From assembly GCF_002025255.2 (NCBI RefSeq), contig NZ_CP054589.1, forward strand, positions 62,001 through 126,000: 64,000 nt of DNA, read 5' to 3'. The notes below the pieces were generated by a model. That model was given only the letters and a program-made list of their open reading frames with translations, had not been told where the DNA came from and ran no database searches. Origin of the DNA: Halolamina sp. CBA1230. Its GTDB lineage: Archaea; Halobacteriota; Halobacteria; Halobacteriales; Haloferacaceae. A program made the translations under genes and the position numbers. Below, piece after piece: positions 7,845 through 16,166 of this stretch. The stretch's first letter is position 1; the number at the start of each line of letters is the position of its first letter.

Positions 7845-9325
7845 CGACACAGCGAGCGGTAATTCACCGCCGATATAAGCCCGAAGATTCCACCGTTGTC
7901 AAACATTACCTTTACAATTCAGACAAGTATAACCTGTTATAGAGACATTCCGGGGATGTTGGAAATCCACCGTACCCACCGAGCGCGGATCCGCAACCAT
8001 TCACAGGCGGTAGAGCCACTCGACCGGCACGGGTGGAGTGCCAGCAAACTCTGGAATGTCGCCAACTACTACTCCCGCCAAAAATGGAAGGACACCGGGG
8101 AAATCCCTGGTCACGAGGAACTCAAAAGCGAGCTGAAGGATCACGACAAGTACCGAGGGCTGCACAGTCAGTCCAGTCAGCGGGTTCTGGAGGAACTCGC
8201 TGAAGCCTTCAACTCGTGGTACTCCTCAGACGATGACCGGGACAACCCGCCTGGATACCGCAAACGCAGCTACTACGACGACCAAGGCCGCCGCGTCCAC
8301 GAAGAACACCCGCGCAGCACGGTCACGTGGAAGCAGAAGGGCATCCGACACGACCCGAAACACAATCGCGTCCGCCTCAGCAAAGGCGCGAATCACAAAG
8401 ACCACCCACGGGACCGCGATTACATCATCGTCGAATACGAGACGCGACCCGGCATCTCGGTCGAGAACCTGCAACAGGTTCGTGCCGTCTACGACAACGC
8501 GAAGGAACGCTGGGAACTCCACCTCGTCTGCAAAGACGAGATTGAGACGCCGGACGCACCCGGAGGGGAGACCGCTGGCATCGACCTCGGTATCTCGAAT
8601 TTCGCCGCTGTCGCCTACAGCACGGAAGAGGCCGACTTATACCCGGGTAATCGGTTGAAACAGGACGGCTACTACTTCCCAAAGGAAATTGCCAAGTGTG
8701 ACGACAGTGGTGGCGAGCGGGCGACACGGCTGCACCGGAAGTGGTCTGAGCGCCGCCGGCATTTCTTCCACGCCCTCGCCAAGCACATCGTCCAACGGTG
8801 TGTGGAGAAGGGCGTTGGCCGGGTCAACGTCGGAGATTTGAGTGGGTTGCGTGAGGATGAGAGCGGTGAGGCGAAGAACTGGGGACAGCACGGCAACCTT
8901 GACCTGCACGGGTGGGCGTTCGACCGGTTCACCTCGATTCTCGAATATAAGGCGAAGGCCGAGGGGATCGAGGTCGTGGAAGTGGACGAGGGTAGCACAT
9001 CGAGGACGTGTTCTGTGTGCGGGAAAGAAGACGATGGGCAGCGTATTGAGCGTGGCTTGTACGTCTGTGAGGAGTGTGACGCAGCGTTCAACGCGGACGT
9101 AAATGGGGCGGAGAACATCCGTCTCGACATCAACGACAGCGCAAGTAACTCCGAGTCCCCGTCTGGGGATAGGAGTACCGGCTGGTTGGCCCAGCCCGGA
9201 GTCTACCTGTACGACCTCTCCTGCGGATTCGAACCGCAGGCCGAGGTGGTGGACTCTAAACCGTAATATCCCAACGCTCGGGAATCCCATCTCTTCAGGG
9301 GGTGGGAGGAGGTCAAGTGGACAGT
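7845..9325 (+). mobile_element. TnpB-only IS200/IS605-family element
   Basis: The element holds the tnpB at 7956-9266. A left-end hairpin GCGGT-AATTC-ACCGC lies near 7855-7870. A right-end hairpin, TCCCA (9285-9289) with TGGGA (9303-9307) enclosing CTCTTCAGG, lies just beyond the stop codon. IS605-family ends are subterminal palindromes, so the exact cleavage sites are uncertain. No tnpA is present. Confidence 0.6.
7956..9266 (+). CDS. tnpB: TnpB-family protein with altered RuvC-II
   Basis: The 436-residue protein belongs to a TnpB lineage distinct from the two other kinds here. RuvC-I is AGIDLGISNFAAV and RuvC-III is AFNADVNGAENI, both with the catalytic Asp. The zinc knuckles are CSVCG and CEECD. 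At RuvC-II, where most TnpBs have V-x-E-D-L, it reads RVNVGDLSGL, so glycine stands in place of the catalytic glutamate. It could be nuclease-deficient or use a displaced glutamate, as reported for some TnpB branches. The start at 7956 (MLEIHRTHRARI) is preferred to the longer 7896 reading. Confidence 0.85.
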   Translation: MLEIHRTHRARIRNHSQAVEPLDRHGWSASKLWNVANYYSRQKWKDTGEIPGHEELKSELKDHDKYRGLHSQSSQRVLEELAEAFNSWYSSDDDRDNPPGYRKRSYYDDQGRRVHEEHPRSTVTWKQKGIRHDPKHNRVRLSKGANHKDHPRDRDYIIVEYETRPGISVENLQQVRAVYDNAKERWELHLVCKDEIETPDAPGGETAGIDLGISNFAAVAYSTEEADLYPGNRLKQDGYYFPKEIAKCDDSGGERATRLHRKWSERRRHFFHALAKHIVQRCVEKGVGRVNVGDLSGLREDESGEAKNWGQHGNLDLHGWAFDRFTSILEYKAKAEGIEVVEVDEGSTSRTCSVCGKEDDGQRIERGLYVCEECDAAFNADVNGAENIRLDINDSASNSESPSGDRSTGWLAQPGVYLYDLSCGFEPQAEVVDSKP

Positions 9326-9351
9326 ACGTTGCCGAACGCTACGCCATCCTG

Positions 9352-9384
9352 TTTGTTGAACCCCTGAGAGGGGTGCGGGGGTCA
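9352..9384 (+). promoter_or_regulatory. hairpin leader, copy 3 (weak)
   Basis: A short T-run (9352-9354) is followed by GAACCCCTGAGAGGGG and TGCGGGGG. CCCC can pair with GGGG on either side of a TGAGAGGGGTGC loop that keeps the family core. It precedes the small gene at 9406. Confidence 0.5.
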
Positions 9385-9405
9385 CCGAACCGCCCGCGAG
9401 CAACG

Positions 9406-9615
9406 ATGAACGGGAATGTTCCTATGGCCAGTTCGGACTCGGTTCCAGTCGCATCGCCCGCACAGTTTCACCGAGACACAGTCGAATACGTCGGCTTCCG
9501 CGTCGACGGCCAAGCCGTCGTCCTGAACTTCTCGGAGCATCGGCGACTCTCCCTCGAGCGCAGTCTGGACCTCGTCAACCACAGTCTATCTGGCCGCCTA
9601 AAGAGACTTACGTGA
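9406..9615 (+). CDS. small unknown protein behind a family leader
   Basis: The gene encodes 69 residues, or 63 if the ATG at 9424 is used. A beta-rich stretch (VEYVGFRVDGQAVVLNF) is followed by a charged helix (RRLSLERSLDLVNH). It starts about 20 nt after a degenerate copy of the T-run/hairpin leader. It begins about 80 nt after the right end of the TnpB element, so it may have lost a native promoter or gained one from the insertion. No function is recognised. Confidence 0.45.
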   Translation: MNGNVPMASSDSVPVASPAQFHRDTVEYVGFRVDGQAVVLNFSEHRRLSLERSLDLVNHSLSGRLKRLT

Positions 9616-9823
9616 GACGCGGTTGCACAACAGTTCCCGCGCTGGAGCCGGTAAATTAGTCAATATAGAAGGATCAGGGACAGTCTGGGAAATGATCTGG
9701 TCAGCATCTGTCAGAAGAGAGTTGCTGACTATAGAGTGTGTTCAGCACTTGACAACGTGCTCGGGTCGTTCGGCTACGGACGCTACGAGGGAGACGGAAC
9801 GTACAGGAATCGTTGACGGAAGA

Positions 9824-10297
9824 TCAGCTGTCCTCTGGCCAAGTACCATTCGTATCCGTACCCACGGAAGCCGCTATCGGGACGATGAGCGGAAGCGTGA
9901 AGAGTGCCCCCCATACAACGATCACGGCGACGAACGAGATGGATTCGAAAACCGTCCCGTCTGGGGGTGCGCCAGCGGGAGACTCGATTAGGGTGGCTGT
10001 GATACCTATCAGAGTCGTGAATACGAATACAGAGACAACCCCCGAGAAAGCGCCGGCTATGGGACCGTAGCGTGGGTTCGGTTCGTCCGGCATCGTCACA
10101 CGCCAGACGACAGTCGCGACGGTCAGCGCGACAACGAGGGTGACGATCATTCCGAGGGTGGGGATGGGGCCTCCCCGGGACCCCGAACCAGAAAGGAGGT
10201 TCAAGAGGGCAAATAGAGCGGCAGCGACGTACGCCGACCCGGCGGTGGCGAGGCCCGCCCCAACATCTCGTCGAGACAGACCTAGATAGTCATTCAT
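9824..10297 (-). CDS. four-helix membrane protein, unknown
   Basis: The gene encodes 157 residues. It begins MNDYLGLSRRDVGAG and has four hydrophobic segments (about residues 12-34, 45-65, 75-97 and 118-140) with short loops and an acidic tail (TDTNGTWPEDS). Small four-helix proteins of this type are frequent in haloarchaeal chromosomes. The start is set at 10297 because a longer frame to 10423 would add a polar, unrelated N-terminus. No function is assigned. Confidence 0.5.
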   Translation of the reverse strand: MNDYLGLSRRDVGAGLATAGSAYVAAALFALLNLLSGSGSRGGPIPTLGMIVTLVVALTVATVVWRVTMPDEPNPRYGPIAGAFSGVVSVFVFTTLIGITATLIESPAGAPPDGTVFESISFVAVIVVWGALFTLPLIVPIAASVGTDTNGTWPEDS

Positions 10298-10470
10298 CTT
10301 CCAATCGGCGAACGTTTGCGGCCAATCAGTTATAAACGTTCGACGAACGACCGTCTCAACCGACACCGCTGACTCGTGACCGACTCGCGCTCTGTATTCA
10401 GCAGGACTGCTGAAACCTATCACCGATTGAGGGTTTCAACAAGGCCAATCGATTCAAAGCGGGGGAGGTG

Positions 10471-11031
10471 ATGGACGAAAACCCGGCCACGATCGATCCG
10501 GCGGTGACCGTCGCCCAGTTAGCTGCGGCTATCGCAGCTACTGACGGAGCGACGTCGCAGTCGTCCCTAGCTAACGGCGGACTCGAGGAGCTCGCCGAGG
10601 AGTCCGAGTCGGTCGGAGACGCTGATCCAATCGAACTCGCCGAAAACCACGAGCGGACGATCCACGACGGCTTCCCGCTCGTCGATTCTGACGGGGACTT
10701 AACGGGGATTGTCACCTACGGCGACCTCATAAGAGCGATCGCGCGGGACCAAGAGGACCGACCGGTCGGAGGGTTCGGGACGCGTGACTTCGTCGTGGGA
10801 TATCCGGACGAACGGCTGTTCGACGCCGTCGTCCGGATGGCCGAACACGACATCGAGCAGGTCCCAATCGTTAACAGGGACGATGAGGAAGACCTGGTCG
10901 GCTGGCTCGATGCACAGGACCTGATGACCTCCGCACTTCAGAAGCTGGAAGAAGAGCAGGTCCGGGAAGAAGGCCGGCTCAGTGGATATCTACGGTCGGA
11001 TACCGACGGAGAGAGCTGGTCATGGCTGTAG
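10471..11031 (+). pseudogene. CBS-domain fragment, probably the C-terminus of a channel/transporter
   Basis: Two CBS domains are visible: residues about 1-85 (VMDENPATIDPAVTV ... HDGFPLVDSDGDLTGIVTYGDL) and 95-170 (FVVGYPDERLFDAVVRMAEHDIEQVPIV ... GWLDAQDL). The open frame continues upstream to 10414 with residues (KANRFKAGEVMDENP) that look like the linker before the CBS pair of a ClC-type chloride channel, and then hits a stop. So this is most likely the 3' end of a larger transporter gene. A free-standing CBS protein started at GTG 10468 is the alternative. Its end overlaps the permease fragment that follows. Confidence 0.55.
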
Positions 11032-11615
11032 CGCCGAGATTAGCCATCGCGGCCGAACCGTTCCTCGGTTCGATCGGGTTCATGCTGATTTCGGCAGCAG
11101 CGCTGTTCTCCACTGGAAGCGCCATCAACGCAACCTTGTTCAGCACGGCACGATTCACCAGTAGACTAGCGCAGAACGATCTCATTCCGGATCATTTGAG
11201 CGAGGACTCCGACGGGGACGAACCAATCCGGGGACTGCTGACAGTCGGCATTCTCGCCGCCGGATTCACCGTCGTCGGGTCGCTACAGGGGATCACTTCG
11301 TTCGCATCGCTCACTTTCATCGTCATCATGGGCGGCATGAACTACCTCGCGATTTCACACCGAACGAAGACAGAGATACGAAGTCTCGTTCCAGCTGTTG
11401 GGTTCGCAGGGACCGTAATCACGATTCCGCTGCTGCTGTGGCACCTCTACAGCAAGAAATTCGGCGTCTTTCTGTCCGTCATCGGTATTGTAATCATCGT
11501 AATTACCGTCGAGATACTCTATTTTGAGCGGGACTGGATCGTCTCGGAGGCAGACGAACTGAGTGACGGGGCTGGATCCCTCGACGCTGAGATAGAGTCT
11601 CAGACAGAAGACTAA
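11022..11615 (+). pseudogene. C-terminal half of an amino-acid permease (APC family)
   Basis: The 197-residue reading has about five membrane segments and the APC-type loop GSAINATLFSTARFTSRLAQNDLIPDHL (split here as GSAINATLFSTARF and TSRLAQNDLIP). APC permeases have about twelve helices in 420-500 residues, so at least the first half is missing. It is joined directly, in another frame, to the CBS fragment before it, an arrangement that suggests a deletion joining two unrelated 3' ends. Transport function is unlikely. Confidence 0.65.
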
Positions 11616-11686
11616 TTCAGCAGCAAATTCGGTGGCTGCAGCGGTCCAGAGTCACGATCCATCCGAACCGATCTCGGGGTGGTGGA

Positions 11687-12265
11687 TCAGTCAGAGAAGT
11701 CGTTGAATGCGACTGATCCCTGGTCGACAATCGTCCCGCTCTCCGGTACGTCACCATCCGGCGGCATGCTCCCCTCGGCGGGACCGCCCGGTTCGCCGAC
11801 AACGATGCGACCGACCATCCCGAGGCTCTTGTGCGGGGTACAGAAGTAGTCGTACGTGCCGGTCGTCTCGAACGTATGTTCGAACGTTGCACCCTCCTCG
11901 CTGAGGATGCCGCTGTCAAACACCGACGCCCCTTCGGGAATGCGCGTGGTCGACGCGGAGTCGATCGACTCATCGTATGCTGTTGCCGAGTGACTCCCAC
12001 TGGCGTTCTCGAACGTGACGGTTGTGCCGGACTCGACGAAGAGCCCGATCGGATCGAAATAGTACTCCCCGTTCTCGGTGTGCATTTCAACCGTCGTCGT
12101 CGTCCCGCCGTTTGCCGAGCTATCCGTCCCTTCATCCGACGGCGTCTCAGTTCCGTCGTTTGAGGGCGATTCCGTCTCGGACGACGGACTGCTACAGCCG
12201 GCGAGCCCGGTCAGTCCAGCTGTCGCGGCGAACCCAGCAGTCTTCAGTACCTTTCGGCGTTCCAT
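11687..12265 (-). CDS. halocyanin-type blue-copper lipoprotein
   Basis: The gene encodes 192 residues. The N-terminus MERRKVLKTAGF has the twin-arginine motif, followed by a hydrophobic stretch and the lipobox GLAGC, so export by Tat and lipid anchoring on the outer face of the membrane are expected. A Ser/Thr/Glu/Asp-rich linker leads to a plastocyanin domain with the type-1 copper ligands: His in GSHSAT, Cys in YFCTPH, His in that same motif and Met in LGMVG. Halocyanins carry electrons to terminal or nitrogen-oxide reductases. The NarK-type transporter and multicopper oxidase nearby fit such a respiratory role. Confidence 0.88.
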   Translation of the reverse strand: MERRKVLKTAGFAATAGLTGLAGCSSPSSETESPSNDGTETPSDEGTDSSANGGTTTTVEMHTENGEYYFDPIGLFVESGTTVTFENASGSHSATAYDESIDSASTTRIPEGASVFDSGILSEEGATFEHTFETTGTYDYFCTPHKSLGMVGRIVVGEPGGPAEGSMPPDGDVPESGTIVDQGSVAFNDFSD

Positions 12266-12876
12266 ATTTCCCATTCATCACCCATACGGAGGACACTTTG
12301 CCGGATTCCCGCTGTCTGGGAATCCGCGTTCCGTTGACCTCGATTGTCACCGTAGTGGCTGTTTGGTCACTCCGCTTTCGTGAGTGCCGTCGAGATAGCG
12401 ACGATAACCGCCGTCGGCGGTGGGTGAATTAGTGATCCTCGGAAGCCGGTTACAGCTATTTTCTACGGTTGGGGCCTCCAGAATTCTGAACATCGAGCGG
12501 ATCAGTGCGCCACGACAGATGCAGCTATTCGAGGAACGGGGGGATACGTAACATGGGCGCTTCCGAAGGGCGACGAGGTGAGACGAACAATGGTTACGCC
12601 CTTTCAGTAGCAATCATCCGATTACTGATAGTACATCAATCTACAGCAGTTAATCACTACCGACAAGGAACTGAAGTTGTAGAATTCTGGCCCCCCAAAA
12701 TTGACACTGATAAAATGATTCGACAGAAACAAGGGCCCATTGCGACGAAGCGAACGTTAGGAAGATGTCAACGACCAGAATCCCAGATGACCACCAGCAT
12801 CGATATACAGGTTCTCACCGTGCCGGGGGGAACCAGACTATAGCACCAAGACTGGGGCAGATTGATCCAGGTGAAG
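12266..12876. other. non-coding stretch between halocyanin and transporter
   Basis: About 600 nt lie between the divergent halocyanin and NarK-type genes. Frames in all directions are short, rich in Arg, Ser and Cys, and show no family signature. The stretch is more AT-rich after 12600. It must hold both promoters, but I see no convincing conserved element in it; it may also include eroded coding sequence. Confidence 0.4.
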
Positions 12877-14214
12877 ATGACTGACCAACGCCAAGCTGCA
12901 GAAGCGAACGGTGTCGTAGGGACTCCGAGACGTGGGCTGTTTATGGCGACGTTTGGGTTTTTCGCGGGCTTGACCACGATCGTTTTCTACGGTGCCGCAG
13001 GTCCCATCTTCGAAGAGCATCTAGCTCTCACCGGCGTCTTCCACGGGTTGTTGTTGGGGTCGCCACACCTCAGCAAAGCAGTGCTGCGAATCCCTTTCGG
13101 TGCCTGGGTTGACGAGGCCGGTGGGAAGAAACCGATGCTCATTCTGTTAGCGTCGACAATCGTCGGCATCGCAGGTCTCGTCGTCACGCTGTTCCTGACG
13201 TATCCCGACGATTTCGGGATGCATCTGTACCCGCTGCTCGTGCTGTTCGGCCTTCTGGCGGGCGCCGGCGGGGCGACGTTCTCCGTCGGGATTAGCCAGA
13301 CCTCCTACTGGTACCCCAGCGACAAACAGGGGTTCGCGATGGGCGCATTCGCCGGCGCCGGCAACATCGGGCCCGGACTGGTCGTCTATATCCTCCCCGT
13401 CCTGATCGGGCTGACGGGCCTCGCGATGGCATACGGAATCTGGCTCGCGTTCGTCGTCGCCGTCACCATCGTCTACGCCATCTACGCCGTCGACCCATAC
13501 TACTTCCAGTTGCTCCGCCAGGGGAACGACCAGGAGGAAGCGAAGGAGACGGCGGACGAACTCGGCCAGGACATCTTCCCGTCGGGCAACACCTGGGAGT
13601 CACTGCGTGAATCCGCCTCGATCCGAAGAACGTGGGTCCTGGTGTTCCTCTACACGGTTTCCTTCGGCGGCGGCTTCACGTCGCTGTCGGCCTGGTTCCC
13701 CACCTACTGGGACCTCTTCCACGGGTTCGACCTGTCGATTGCTGGCCTCCTTGCGGGTATCTTCATCGTCTACGGCTCGCTGATCAGGATTCCCGGCGGC
13801 AGCATCAGTGACCGATTCGGCGGCGAGAACGTCGCCATCGCGAGCTTCAGCGTCATGGCCATCGGCGCCGTCGTCATGACCTTTGCGAGCGGATTCTGGC
13901 CTGCGTTCGTCGGGATGATGATCCTCGGCACAGGGATGGGTATCGCGAATGCTGCCATCTTCGAGTTGGTGCCGAAGTTCGTCCCCGAAGCTGTCGGCGG
14001 CGCCTCCGGCTGGATCAGCGGCGTTGGCGGCGGCGGGACGCTCATCATCCTCCCGGCGCTGGGCTACTACACTGACGTCTTTGGGCAAATCGGCTACGCA
14101 CGCGGGTTCTCCCTGTTCGTCGTCCTGAGTGTGGTCTGTGCCCTGGTCTCGTGGGGGCTGAAGCGATACGAGCCTGACGTCGATGCGGAGGTTGACGAAA
14201 CTCCTGTTCACTGA
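12877..14214 (+). CDS. narK: NarK-type nitrate/nitrite transporter (MFS)
   Basis: The gene encodes 445 residues with twelve predicted membrane segments. Nitrate-porter features are visible: the N-terminal segment RGLFMATFGFFAGLTTIVFYGAAGP, read as two parts (RGLFMATFGFF, AGLTTIVFYGAAGP), the MFS loop RIPFGAWVDEAGGKKP, the glycine-rich motif GAGGATFSVG, and a second GTGMGIANAAIFELVPKF motif (GTGMGIANAAIFEL). Substrates would be nitrate in and nitrite out. The ATG at 12877 follows GGTGA and is preferred to the TTG at 12862. No nitrate reductase gene lies in the window. Confidence 0.85.
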   Translation: MTDQRQAAEANGVVGTPRRGLFMATFGFFAGLTTIVFYGAAGPIFEEHLALTGVFHGLLLGSPHLSKAVLRIPFGAWVDEAGGKKPMLILLASTIVGIAGLVVTLFLTYPDDFGMHLYPLLVLFGLLAGAGGATFSVGISQTSYWYPSDKQGFAMGAFAGAGNIGPGLVVYILPVLIGLTGLAMAYGIWLAFVVAVTIVYAIYAVDPYYFQLLRQGNDQEEAKETADELGQDIFPSGNTWESLRESASIRRTWVLVFLYTVSFGGGFTSLSAWFPTYWDLFHGFDLSIAGLLAGIFIVYGSLIRIPGGSISDRFGGENVAIASFSVMAIGAVVMTFASGFWPAFVGMMILGTGMGIANAAIFELVPKFVPEAVGGASGWISGVGGGGTLIILPALGYYTDVFGQIGYARGFSLFVVLSVVCALVSWGLKRYEPDVDAEVDETPVH

Positions 14215-14280
14215 GGTGGTAATCCTAGGACGTCACTGGCAGTCCCAGATTTTGGGCGGCGACAATTCACTACGGAGCTG

Positions 14281-14900
14281 TCAGCGACCCACCGCTGAAG
14301 CGGTGGGCTTGTCGGTGGACTCCCGTTCGAACTCTAAACTGGAGTGGACGTTGGACACGTCGCTCACGTTCAACGTCCCCGACTTCAGGGCAAGCTGACC
14401 GTTGCCCAACCCAGAGGGGCGTTTGCCCTCCGGTAAAGCTATCAATCTGAGGCCGACGTTCTTCGCGGCGTTGTAGTCGCCGTCAACCTCGTACCCACAC
14501 TCGTTGCATGCGAACCAGCTGTCCGAGTCACGGTTCGTGCTGGATTGATGGCCGCATTTCGAGCAGGTCTGCGAGGAGAAGGCCGGGTTGACCGACTCGA
14601 CGCGGATACCGTACTCGGCGGCCTTGTACGCGATTTGCTCTTGGAGTTCGCGGAACGCCCAGTTGTGCATCTGCCGTTTCAGGCGGTCGTCGTGGGCGTC
14701 CATCCGCTCGCGGATGTGGGTCAGGTCTTCGACGGCGATGTACGCGCAGTCGTGTCGCAGGGCTTCCTCCACGATTCCGCGAGAAATGTTGTGCAGGCGG
14801 TTCAGGACGAAGCGGTTTTCACGCCCCGACAGTCGCTCTAACGCCTGCCGAGCGGAGCGTGTGCCTTTGTCCTGAAGGCCTCGCCGTACGCGGAAGTAGT
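14281..14900 (-). pseudogene. tnpB: 3' fragment of an IS1341-type tnpB with its right end
   Basis: The reading from YFRVRRGLQDKG to the C-terminus is nearly identical to the last 205 residues of the complete TnpB at 60272-61525. It keeps RuvC-II (YIAVEDLTHI), the zinc finger (CSKCG...CNECG) and RuvC-III (VDGDYNAAKNV) but lacks RuvC-I and the N-terminus. The right-end hairpin is intact: CCCACCGC (14288-14295) and GCGGTGGG (14300-14307) around TGAA. It is fused in frame to the start of a universal-stress gene. Confidence 0.85.
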
Positions 14901-15114
14901 CTTTCGTTGCCTGTTGTCCCCGTTCTTCGAGCGCGTTCAGAAGGTCATCGAAACTGGAGAATCCCTCACCCATACCGGAAACAGAAGGTGGCTGATCAAC
15001 GATATAGAGTACGTGGAGGGTTGCATCATGGGTTTCAGCGAGGTCGAGTGCCATATCCACCGCTGGCTTGACCTGGTCACTACCGTCCGTCGGGATGAGT
15101 ATTCGGTTGAACAT
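14901..15114 (-). pseudogene. 5' fragment of a universal stress protein gene
   Basis: The first ~70 residues of a UspA-type protein are present: MFNRILIPTDGSDQVKPAVD, then LAETHDATLHVLYIVDQP and a helix ending ERGQQATKD. The nucleotide-binding C-terminal half (G-2x-G-9x-G-S/T) is absent because the frame runs straight into the TnpB fragment. The hybrid frame is open, so a Usp-TnpB chimera of about 277 residues could be made. It is divergent from an intact Usp gene at 15263. Confidence 0.75.
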
Positions 15115-15262
15115 ACGTTGATGCGTGCCCCTCGGTACTAATTGGATTGCAATACGGATCAAGCGGCCGGTTACAGGCAAGGAGAAAGAGGAGGCGATGA
15201 GTTGCCGACGCCGAATGTTCGGCACCACAACTGTTACGGTGGTTGGGATGCTACCAATGCAC

Positions 15263-15721
15263 ATGTTTGATTCGCTCCTTCTCGCAACGGACGGGAGCGG
15301 AAATCGCCGGGCGATACAGCACGTGCTTGATCTCGCCACCCAGCATAATGCGACAGTACACGCACTCTACGTGATCGATATTGTCCGAAGTGGGCCTGGA
15401 ATCATGGGACGGTCAAACACCGAATCAAGTCTTCATGACGAAGGGCGTGACGCCCTGGAATCTATCAGCCTCGCCGCACAGGACCGCGACATATCGATCG
15501 TCACCGAGATACGGGAGGGGAGGCCAGCCCGAGAAATCTGTACCTATGCGAACGAAGCGGACGTCGATTTACTCATTCTCAGCCCACACGGCCGGTCCGG
15601 TTTTGCCCGACTCCTCCGTGGGAGCGTCACGGAGCAGACGCTCCGCCAGGCAGAACAGCCAGTCCTGACAATACGAAAGGAGCCGGTCGGGGAGGGAATT
15701 GAGGTTCCGGCACAGAACTGA
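15263..15721 (+). CDS. universal stress protein (UspA family)
   Basis: The gene encodes 152 residues starting MFDSLLLATDGSGNRRAIQ. The UspA fold is visible: an N-terminal strand with DGS, HALYVIDIV, and the C-terminal nucleotide-binding signature SPHGRSGFARLLRGSVTEQTL (SPHGRSGF plus LLRGSVTE), which is the G-2x-G-9x-G-S/T pattern. It probably binds ATP and acts in stress physiology; its target is unknown. ATG codons at 15248 and 15257 are alternative starts. The divergent partner is a broken Usp gene. Confidence 0.8.
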   Translation: MFDSLLLATDGSGNRRAIQHVLDLATQHNATVHALYVIDIVRSGPGIMGRSNTESSLHDEGRDALESISLAAQDRDISIVTEIREGRPAREICTYANEADVDLLILSPHGRSGFARLLRGSVTEQTLRQAEQPVLTIRKEPVGEGIEVPAQN

Positions 15722-15791
15722 GATTCGACCACTTCGCCCTCGTACACCACTTGCTCGTAGGAGGATCGAACGGTACTGTCGGGTGTTTCGA

Positions 15792-16100
15792 TCACGTGGG
15801 TCGGTCGCCACATACCGTCCAGGTCATACTCTGCCCCACGTTCCCAAGGAAATACCCGACGAGTGCCCACAGGAAACCACCCTCTAAGCCGTAAACCATG
15901 AATCCGACGACGGCACCGAGCACCCCGAGGCCGAATGCGAGATTCCGTATCACGAAGGACGGTGAGAGCACATTTTCTCTACAGGTGGTGACGAGGAGAG
16001 TATTGCTCCGAACATCTTCGCCTTGGCTCACGAACCGAACGGAGAGAAGTTTGAGCAATCTTCGATGGAGGCGATCGGATTCGTCGTGTCCGACTAGCAC
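15792..16100 (-). CDS. small two-helix membrane protein or remnant
   Basis: The reading gives 102 residues with a polar N-terminal half (MLVGHDESDRLHRRLLKLLS) and two hydrophobic segments (about 53-72 and 74-93). The beginning looks like the C-terminal part of a larger cytoplasmic domain, so it may be the 3' end of a lost gene. It lies between the Usp and multicopper oxidase genes. Whether it is expressed cannot be judged. Confidence 0.35.
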   Translation of the reverse strand: MLVGHDESDRLHRRLLKLLSVRFVSQGEDVRSNTLLVTTCRENVLSPSFVIRNLAFGLGVLGAVVGFMVYGLEGGFLWALVGYFLGNVGQSMTWTVCGDRPT

Positions 16101-16166
16101 AGCGATCTGGATCCCTCTCTACGCTCGGTGCCGCCCCCCAGCCCGATTCCCACTTCGTGTTCGCTT

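Noticed and set aside
12505-12843. 112-residue open frame between halocyanin and NarK-type genes
   Set aside because: Composition is unlike haloarchaeal proteins (many Arg, Ser, Thr and Gln, few acidic residues), and no motif is seen.
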